A stretch of DNA of 10,902 nt from Candidatus Spechtiibacteriota bacterium (lineage in GTDB: Bacteria; Patescibacteriota; Minisyncoccia; Spechtbacterales; HO2-43-30). Positions 1-5,530 of this stretch are shown here, one piece after another (within the stretch, counting starts at the first letter, position 1; each line of letters begins with the position of its first letter). The stretch spans positions 1-10,902 of the forward strand of contig JACOUK010000093.1 of assembly GCA_016177905.1 (NCBI GenBank), given 5' to 3'. The position numbers and the translations under genes were made by a program. The notes beneath the pieces were generated by a model. It had not been told where the DNA came from. It did not search any database and worked only from the letters and a program-made list of their open reading frames with translations.

Positions 1-178
1 CGCCTGATTCCGTGCGCACCACATACGCGAACGCCCGTATAAGCTGGCGCCCGGCAACTGCCGCCCGCAAAATCTCCCGAAAATTCACCCGACGATTATA
101 GAGACTTCTCGCCGAATGATACATATTCTGCACATCTATAAATACCGCTACTCGTTGTGCCTTATGCTTAATAGCCAT
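1..178 (-). CDS. NYN-domain (LabA/DUF88-like) protein, N-terminal part only
   Basis: This is the first 59 codons of a gene that runs off the left edge. The start is the ATG at 176-178, six bases after the rpsO stop, so it is probably co-transcribed with rpsO. Residues 10-18 read RVAVFIDVQ then N: a hydrophobic strand ending in an Asp (D15) and an Asn (N18). This is the usual opening of NYN/PIN-like domains of the LabA/DUF88 family, where that Asp is one of the metal-binding acidic residues. A second strand (LIRAFAYVVRT, about residues 46-56) fits the same fold. Family members are predicted or shown to be metal-dependent RNases, which would suit a partner in RNA metabolism next to a ribosomal protein gene, but the remaining acidic residues lie outside the window. 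No clear Shine-Dalgarno precedes the ATG. Family assignment is fairly secure; the cellular role is inference. Confidence 0.75.
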   Translation of the reverse strand, partial: MAIKHKAQRVAVFIDVQNMYHSARSLYNRRVNFREILRAAVAGRQLIRAFAYVVRTESG

Positions 179-184
179 GCAATT

Positions 185-451
185 TTATTTCTTGAGTTTC
201 AATTTTTTTATAATCGCGTTATAGCGCCTCACGCTCTCTCTCTTGAGATAGTCAAGAAGATGCTTGCGCTTGGAAACCATTCTTAAAAGCCCTCGCCTTG
301 AAGTATGATCTTTTTCGTGAATCTTCAAGTGCTTCACAAGCCGCTTGATTTCTTCCGTAAGCAAGGCAACCTGCACTTCCGCGGAACCGGTGTCTTTCTC
401 GTGAAGCTTGATTGGCTCTATAATTTTGGTCTTTTGTTTTTGATTCAACAT
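185..451 (-). CDS. rpsO: 30S ribosomal protein S15
   Basis: A complete 88-residue protein of normal S15 length. S15 binds 16S rRNA in the central domain of the small subunit and nucleates platform assembly. The family signature is plain: a DTGSAEVQVALLT stretch at about residues 20-32, then H-L-K-x-H-x-K-D-x-x-S-R-R-G-L-L at about 41-56, covering the conserved His, Asp and Ser residues that contact rRNA, and a basic LKLKK tail. The start is the ATG at 449-451. No Shine-Dalgarno is visible upstream, and a good promoter (464-492) would start transcription only about five bases before the ATG, so the message may be almost leaderless. The gene is followed after six bases by the NYN-domain gene, whereas in many bacteria rpsO is followed by pnp. 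Confidence 0.97.
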   Translation of the reverse strand: MLNQKQKTKIIEPIKLHEKDTGSAEVQVALLTEEIKRLVKHLKIHEKDHTSRRGLLRMVSKRKHLLDYLKRESVRRYNAIIKKLKLKK

Positions 452-463
452 TGCAATAATTCA

Positions 464-492
464 AGAATAGCATAGTTCAGTCTTGCCAACAA
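464..492 (-). promoter_or_regulatory. Predicted sigma70-type promoter of rpsO
   Basis: Read on the minus strand: TTGTTG (-35, 487-492), a 17-base spacer, then TATTCT (-10, 464-469) preceded by TG one base away, making an extended -10. Each hexamer matches the consensus at four of six positions. Initiation about seven bases downstream would fall near 457, only about five bases from the rpsO ATG. Prediction from sequence pattern only. Confidence 0.5.
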
Positions 493-501
493 GAGCCGCT
501 G

Positions 502-530
502 TTGAAATCGTGGTAAAATGAGCGTATCAT
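502..530 (+). promoter_or_regulatory. Predicted sigma70-type promoter of the tRNA-Lys gene
   Basis: TTGAAA (502-507) and TATCAT (525-530) each match the -35/-10 consensus at five of six positions and are separated by the ideal 17 bases. Transcription would start near 537 and give a 5' leader of about 50 bases before the tRNA at 587. It diverges from the rpsO promoter; the -35 boxes are about ten bases apart, so the two polymerases would compete for the same short stretch. Confidence 0.6.
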
Positions 531-550
531 TGACCCATACGCATGAACGC

Positions 551-589
551 CTCCCAGCTAAGCTGGGAGTGGCCAAGCTAAGCTTGGCC
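551..589. repeat. Two back-to-back perfect hairpins in the tRNA leader
   Basis: Two inverted repeats, each with an 8-bp perfect stem and the same 3-base TAA loop, sit one base apart. Hairpin 1 is CTCCCAGC / GCTGGGAG (551-558 with 562-569). Hairpin 2 is GGCCAAGC / GCTTGGCC (571-578 with 582-589). Neither is followed by a T run on either strand, so they do not look like intrinsic terminators. The right arm of hairpin 2 takes in 587-589, the first three bases of the tRNA acceptor stem. They may belong to a class of short dispersed hairpin repeats, of which other possible examples occur at 771-788 and 5339-5508. Confidence 0.8.
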
Positions 590-657
590 TCCATAGCTCA
601 ATGGTAGAGCAGTGGCCTCTTAAGCCATTGATGACGGTTCGAATCCGTCTGGGGGCA
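587..657 (+). tRNA. trnK: tRNA-Lys (anticodon CUU)
   Basis: A 71-base cloverleaf folds completely. The acceptor stem is 587-593 with 650-656 (seven pairs, one G-U). The D arm is GCTC/GAGC around AATGGTA. The anticodon stem is GTGGC/GCCAT with loop CTCTTAA, giving anticodon CTT for the lysine codon AAG. The variable loop is four bases, and the T arm is GACGG/CCGTC around TTCGAAT. The discriminator base is A657. The CCA tail is not encoded, so it must be added by CCA-adding enzyme. The next three bases (658-660) are the stop codon of the convergent 1620-codon gene on the other strand, so there is no spacer between the two. Confidence 0.95.
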
Positions 658-3600
658 CTACATAGTGTTCATGAATTGAAGCGCGCGCTCTCCAATATCT
701 TTAAGAGGTGAAAGCAAACTTTCGAAAACACCTGCGCGAGGCAAACTTTTAATTATCGCCGCTCCCCCGCCGCCACCTTCGGGTGGCGCGCAAGGCTCCT
801 CTTGAATCGTAACTGACTGACTTACTGTAAGAGTGGCCGTATCCTGCGAACTTTCTCCGCAGGCATTTGAGACAGTCAGGGTTGTACTGATAGAATTAGA
901 CCCTTGCTGGACGCAAGCGCTTAGCGTAGTGCCGTTTGACCACCTATCAGCGTGAGGTATACAGCTATTGCCTTCTGAAACATCTGTGACTGTGGCTGTT
1001 TTGCAAAATGTCGGAATTGGCGGATTGGGAGCTCCGCAAGCCTTCGTGAGGGTAATGGAATTACTATAACTCGTTGTCTTTGGAGAAACTTTTGCTATTG
1101 GAAGAAAGGTTACGAGATCTGTTTTTGTTTCCGTATCTGTCCCGCCGGGGCCGGTTGCTTTCAAACTTACATCAAAACATCCGTTGCCCGGAGAGTTTTT
1201 TGCGGTAAAAGTAACGGCGCCCGGATTTTGAACGGCGACTTGCGGGCTTCCGCCTTCGAAATTCCATAACCATGTTTCTACATTCACTCGCGATTCATTA
1301 GACAAGGGCACATCCGCCGCGCAAACACCTTGAAACGACTGTCTTGTTTTCGGAGAAAACTCGGCCCAAGGCGCAATATGAATCATATCGCGCAACGTTT
1401 TGGAATTGCTCCCCCCCGGCCCGGTCACTGTAAGTTTCACATCATAGTCGTCATTGCTTCCATACTTATATACTGGGTTTGGCACACTCCCTGCAGGATC
1501 AGTTCTGCCTCCATCGCCGAATTCCCAATAATAGAAACAGGGGCCATTTGAACAGAGCGTTTTTGCAGAACTAAAATTTACGGAAGCGCCAGACGAACCT
1601 ACGGCGCAGCCATCTCCTTTTATTGCGCAATCGTTGCCGCCTTGCGGGTCTGGATCGGTCAAAGCTACGCCAGCATAAGAAAAATCGGATTTCGGCGTAA
1701 TCGCAAGATACTTTTCCGCCTCCTTTGTGTTGGTCTCGTTAATAGAATTGCCTGCCTGTAACGTTACTTTATGGCGCCCGTTAAGTCCATAAAGATGAAA
1801 CGGATTCTGTTCCACGCTTGTGCCGTTATCTCCAAAATTCCAGTTCCAAGCGCTTACAGTCCCAAGAGACGTGTCATGAAATTGTATATTCGCTTCGCTT
1901 GCCACTCCGCTTGTGGGTTCCGCCCAGAAATTGCTCGTTGGAGGGAGACTCACATCTTGCTTCACCACATCACTTACAACTCCCGGCCCAATCGCTTGTA
2001 AGCTCACCTTGTAAGGGTCTTTACGCGTTTTGAATAGGTACGTCGGACTTTCTACGGCGCTTGTGTTCCCGTCCCCAAAATCCCAAAGCCAGCCGGTGAT
2101 TTGATCAAGCGATGATGTATCAAACGATGCGTTCCCAAACTCCACCGCGACACTCGTGCGATTCTGCACATTAAAATTAGCTATGGGAGGAGTTGGGGCC
2201 GGATAGACGAAAATCTGATTCTCGATATCTGTAGTTGTGTGCATGCCTCCCGGGCCGATGGCGGTAAGCCTGACAAGATACGGCCCTGATTTTTTATACG
2301 TATGCGTTGGACTTATATCATGACTCATCTCGCCGTCTCCGAAATCCCAAATCCATTCCCTGACATCTCCGGTTGTAGTATTTTCAAAATGTATCGTAAG
2401 CGGCACGCGGCCGTCACGAGGATTTGGAGTAAAATCAGCTAAAGGAGCCCGATAAATAATACGTTCCGCAGTATCCGTTTTCCCTCCGCGGCCAGAAACA
2501 GTAAGTTTTACGGTGTGAGGGCCATCGGCGCTGTAGAGGTGCTTAGGACTTTCGAAAGTGCTTCGCGCGCCGTCGCCAAAATCCCAAGACCAGCTTGTGA
2601 TATTCCCTATTGACAGGTCCGTGAAGGCAACCTCAAACGGCGCAATGCCGCCTTGAGGCGACGCCGAAAAATCAGCAACCACGCTTTTTACGATATTGCA
2701 GGAAAAACTCCACCAGCCAGTCCCAAGAATGCGGTAATGATATGTGAGATCGGGTTTTGCCGTAAATGTATCCGCAATTTGAAAAGTATCTTTTGAATTC
2801 GAAACTATTTCTCGTATAAGCGCCCCGGACTTGTCTTGCGCCGTAATCTCAACAAGAAATCCCTGCCACTGGTTTTCTTCCCATTTTTTGGAGCTGTCCG
2901 AAATTGTATTTGAAGTTGAGCTTGTGACTGTTCCGCTTGTCGGGAAAAAGCCGGTCCACCGCTCGATTCCAAAAATACCAAAAAAAGTATTCAGCACTAC
3001 CCAGAGAACAAGCGCTATGGCATAGGCAATGACTGCCCAACGCATGATAGTTTTCGCGCGCGCAACTTGTGCCGCGATTCCGCGGGAAGTCACAATCAAA
3101 AAACCGGCAACTACAAACAAAAGGGCGATCAAGAGCGGCAAGAGGCGCCCGATAGTCAGCTTTATAATTTTATCAAAAAGAAAAAAGGAGTGGCAGAAAT
3201 CGCACGGCGCGCTTTCATCAATGGGAGTCTTAAAATCATCCGCGTTTCTTCCGCATTGCACAACCCCCACGGCTTCAAAAATTGAAGCTGTGCGCACCCT
3301 CTCTTGACCCTTCTCATTCAAACTGCTTGTTTTATCAAATGTCGTCGGGCACGTTGTCTCATCATCATCCAGCCGATTATTTACATTATTATCCACCCCG
3401 TCTTTGCATTGAGCCGATGAAGTGATAACAGATTTTGCCTGATTAAGAGTCCCATCTTGTATCACTTCGTATGGGGGTTGTTTGCCCTTCAAGTCTTCAT
3501 AGTACGCTTCAATTTGACACACTGCCCTGTCTTTGTTTGTAAATGCCGCCCGTTTCCCCGGAGGAACTCTGCCGGTAGAAATATCAGGGCTGTAGGCAGT

Positions 3601-5520
3601 GCAATTCTTGCATTGCCCTTCGAGCGCCTCGGGATAAAAACAGCCGCCGCGAGTCTTTTCGTCCACAAGCGCGAAATCTTTATCATCCGGCTCCGATAGA
3701 ACATTCTCCTTAAATATATTTTTCCAACTCTCCAAAACATACGTGTCAAGATCAAGATCATTGATCGTATCTGAAAGTTCGGCAAGCGTTGGCCGAACCG
3801 TCAATTTTTGAAGATCCAAAGTGAAAGGATTATCGTACCAATCCCTTCCATTTTGAGAAGGAAAATCGCCGGGAGACTTGAGGCCGGTGCGCCCGTCCAC
3901 AACCCCAGCCCCGTCAACGTCAAGATCATTATTAGTGGCGGCGAAAGTTGATATCCAAAAGGCATTCGGCTTATCAAACGCCCAAACGCCGCGATCCGCC
4001 CAGTTATATCCGGCGAATGTCCAATTCTGTTTGTATGGCGCGGCTGGATCCCACCCTTTGGGATTTATTTCTGCCAGTCCGAAATCATAAGGGTTATCAT
4101 AGAGATCGCAACTCTTGGAGCCGCCGGAATCGCATACCCGCACGCCGCATTTTTGATTCGGGCTATAGACACGATCCGAGTCATAGTCGCACGGATCGCG
4201 GAGCGTTCTTATATTAATACTTGAGATGCCCGACCAGTTCCACTTCTCATCTCTCGCTCGTATCCCGATATAATGGTTCGTGTAAGGACTCAAAATATTT
4301 GAAAAGTCCCCGAGAATAAACTTTGTAATATCTTTTTCCTGCTCGCGCAGAGGCCCAATGGCCATCGACTCCTGACTCCCTGCCTTTTTCGGAGGGAAAG
4401 GCTCATTGTACAGAACGCTCGTCAGAGAATCCCAATTGAAAAGGGTTACAGGATCCGTGGAATACCTTATATCATATTGCGACGCGGGGCCGCCGGAAGT
4501 CCCATCATCCCCTGCCGCAGTCCAGTTAAGAATTGTCGAGAAGTAGGTGGTATCTCTGCCCCGAAATGAAAAACCTCCGGCCTTGCTTGGCGGCGTTGAA
4601 TCAATAACCCATTCGAGAGTGTTGAAACCAATGTTTCCCGCAATATCAATAGCGCTTACAGACACTGTCCGAAGACCATCCGCAAGACTTCCGTATGTTT
4701 TTGAAGGAGTCGAGCAATTAGAAAAATCCGCTTCGCTATCAAGTTTGCATTGAAACTTCGCGACGTCTATTCCATGCTCGTCAGACGCGGAAAATGTAGC
4801 CGTAACATCCGTGTTTTGGGTGGGATTGCCGCGATTGGAAGTGATAGTCACCACGGGCGGCGTAATATCAATCGTAAAGAAGTGTTCAGCCTTTGAGATT
4901 CTTCCATTCGCATCAGTGACTTCCACCCGCACGCCGCAGGAGCTTGTTCCTTCAATATCGCACCAATCTTTCTCGATCAGCTTCGTGTTCGCAGTATTGG
5001 CTACACAGCCGATACTGCCGCGACTTGTCCAGCCATTTGTTGTGTCATCGAATCCTTCTTTTGTAAAAAGTGCGCACGTTGCAATGTCTCCGCCAACATC
5101 ATCTTTCGTTGTATCTCTCGGAATATAATACACCTCAAATCCTGGCCGTCGGGCTTTCCGAAGCCAAGAATCAAGTGTCGCGGGACTTTCATCCTGACCA
5201 GCGGCTACTGTAACTCCCGAACCTGAAACAAATATTACTTCGGGGCTCGTGGTATCGGGATGACCAAAAGCAAAGGATTGATTGCTCAAACCAAACAGAA
5301 AAAAAACAGAAATAAAAAGGATGCGCAAGCTAAAAAAGAGTTTGGCGAATAATTGTCTTCTGGCGGATTTGAGGGCTGGTTTGGCATGGTGTCCCGCAGT
5401 AGCGGGACCAAACCAGAGGGGCCCCCGCGAAGCAGGGGTAAACTCCCGAGCTCGGAGCCCCGCGCTGGCGGGGTGAGAATGAGCCAGAAGATAATTATTC
5501 ACCAAACTGTTCATAAACAT
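658..5520 (-). CDS. Giant exported protein: Ig/FN3-like domains, pilin-like membrane module, PKD repeats
   Basis: A 1620-residue predicted surface protein. A hydrophobic export segment lies unusually deep, at about 60-85, because about 45 hairpin-encoded residues precede it. Then come an unassigned domain (92-215), a bacterial Ig-like domain (about 216-307, with F-Q-C-x-L-D and IDIAGN), an FN3-like domain (about 311-440, LNWTAAGDDG), and a Cys-rich region (443-745) containing CKDGVDNN, a divergent form of a motif seen in Asp-rich, probably calcium-binding surface proteins. The shared pilin-like module follows (about 752-943: QCGR, CDFCH at 773-777, helices about 788-811 and 825-850, WTG at 855, WWSFSC at 936). 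Five PKD domains (948-1383) have W-x-W-[DN]-F-G-D or close variants at 977, 1056, 1144, 1225 and 1331; a sixth is degenerate (1417). A last beta domain and a Gly-rich linker end the protein; no sorting signal is seen. ATGs at 5518-5520 and 5512-5514 are both possible starts, with only a weak AGG upstream. It lies 10 bases after the kelch gene. Confidence 0.9.
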   Translation of the reverse strand: MFMNSLVNNYLLAHSHPASAGLRAREFTPASRGPLWFGPATAGHHAKPALKSARRQLFAKLFFSLRILFISVFFLFGLSNQSFAFGHPDTTSPEVIFVSGSGVTVAAGQDESPATLDSWLRKARRPGFEVYYIPRDTTKDDVGGDIATCALFTKEGFDDTTNGWTSRGSIGCVANTANTKLIEKDWCDIEGTSSCGVRVEVTDANGRISKAEHFFTIDITPPVVTITSNRGNPTQNTDVTATFSASDEHGIDVAKFQCKLDSEADFSNCSTPSKTYGSLADGLRTVSVSAIDIAGNIGFNTLEWVIDSTPPSKAGGFSFRGRDTTYFSTILNWTAAGDDGTSGGPASQYDIRYSTDPVTLFNWDSLTSVLYNEPFPPKKAGSQESMAIGPLREQEKDITKFILGDFSNILSPYTNHYIGIRARDEKWNWSGISSINIRTLRDPCDYDSDRVYSPNQKCGVRVCDSGGSKSCDLYDNPYDFGLAEINPKGWDPAAPYKQNWTFAGYNWADRGVWAFDKPNAFWISTFAATNNDLDVDGAGVVDGRTGLKSPGDFPSQNGRDWYDNPFTLDLQKLTVRPTLAELSDTINDLDLDTYVLESWKNIFKENVLSEPDDKDFALVDEKTRGGCFYPEALEGQCKNCTAYSPDISTGRVPPGKRAAFTNKDRAVCQIEAYYEDLKGKQPPYEVIQDGTLNQAKSVITSSAQCKDGVDNNVNNRLDDDETTCPTTFDKTSSLNEKGQERVRTASIFEAVGVVQCGRNADDFKTPIDESAPCDFCHSFFLFDKIIKLTIGRLLPLLIALLFVVAGFLIVTSRGIAAQVARAKTIMRWAVIAYAIALVLWVVLNTFFGIFGIERWTGFFPTSGTVTSSTSNTISDSSKKWEENQWQGFLVEITAQDKSGALIREIVSNSKDTFQIADTFTAKPDLTYHYRILGTGWWSFSCNIVKSVVADFSASPQGGIAPFEVAFTDLSIGNITSWSWDFGDGARSTFESPKHLYSADGPHTVKLTVSGRGGKTDTAERIIYRAPLADFTPNPRDGRVPLTIHFENTTTGDVREWIWDFGDGEMSHDISPTHTYKKSGPYLVRLTAIGPGGMHTTTDIENQIFVYPAPTPPIANFNVQNRTSVAVEFGNASFDTSSLDQITGWLWDFGDGNTSAVESPTYLFKTRKDPYKVSLQAIGPGVVSDVVKQDVSLPPTSNFWAEPTSGVASEANIQFHDTSLGTVSAWNWNFGDNGTSVEQNPFHLYGLNGRHKVTLQAGNSINETNTKEAEKYLAITPKSDFSYAGVALTDPDPQGGNDCAIKGDGCAVGSSGASVNFSSAKTLCSNGPCFYYWEFGDGGRTDPAGSVPNPVYKYGSNDDYDVKLTVTGPGGSNSKTLRDMIHIAPWAEFSPKTRQSFQGVCAADVPLSNESRVNVETWLWNFEGGSPQVAVQNPGAVTFTAKNSPGNGCFDVSLKATGPGGTDTETKTDLVTFLPIAKVSPKTTSYSNSITLTKACGAPNPPIPTFCKTATVTDVSEGNSCIPHADRWSNGTTLSACVQQGSNSISTTLTVSNACGESSQDTATLTVSQSVTIQEEPCAPPEGGGGGAAIIKSLPRAGVFESLLSPLKDIGERALQFMNTM
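771..788. repeat. UUCG-loop hairpin within the 1620-codon gene
   Basis: CGCCACC (771-777) and GGTGGCG (782-788) form a perfect 7-bp stem around TTCG. Read on the plus strand this is the very stable C(UUCG)G tetraloop. On the coding (minus) strand it encodes the APPEGG part of the Pro/Gly-rich linker near residues 1578-1583. No T run follows on the minus strand, so it is not an obvious terminator. Confidence 0.6.
5339..5508. repeat. Palindromic hairpin array with 26-bp inverted-repeat arms
   Basis: The outer arms at 5339-5364 and 5483-5508 are inverted copies of each other, 24 of 26 positions matching. Inside lie more inverted repeats: CTGGTTTGG/CCAAACCAG (5376-5384 with 5408-5416) around GTCCCGC-AGTA-GCGGGAC (5391-5408); an imperfect GC-rich hairpin (5423-5438); the palindrome CCGAGCTCGG (5446-5455); and CCCCGC-GCTG-GCGGGG (5458-5473). 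The whole block lies inside the 5' end of the 1620-codon gene, adds residues of about 5-60 in frame before the export signal, and would fold into a long stem starting about nine bases after the first ATG. I see no target-site duplication and no transposase. It could be a non-autonomous repeat insertion or an inverted duplication made by template switching. Confidence 0.75.
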
Positions 5521-5530
5521 TTAACCTAGT

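Noticed and set aside
551..589. Twin hairpins as a Rho-independent terminator
   Set aside because: No run of T follows either hairpin on either strand; they lie between a good promoter and the tRNA it serves.
5330..5345. Alternative start of the 1620-codon gene just before its hydrophobic export segment
   Set aside because: No ATG or GTG occurs near there in frame; only TTG codons inside the hydrophobic stretch are available, which would cut the signal. The upstream ATGs remain the best starts.
1330..5476. Many plus-strand open frames of 60-110 codons opposite the large gene
   Set aside because: They lie opposite a well-supported coding frame with clear domains, have low-complexity or Arg/Ser/Pro-rich shadow translations, and show no family motifs.
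5365..5482. Hairpin array as a CRISPR array or integron-type attachment site
   Set aside because: There are no regularly spaced direct repeats or spacers, and no cas, integrase or transposase gene in the window; the stems differ from one another.
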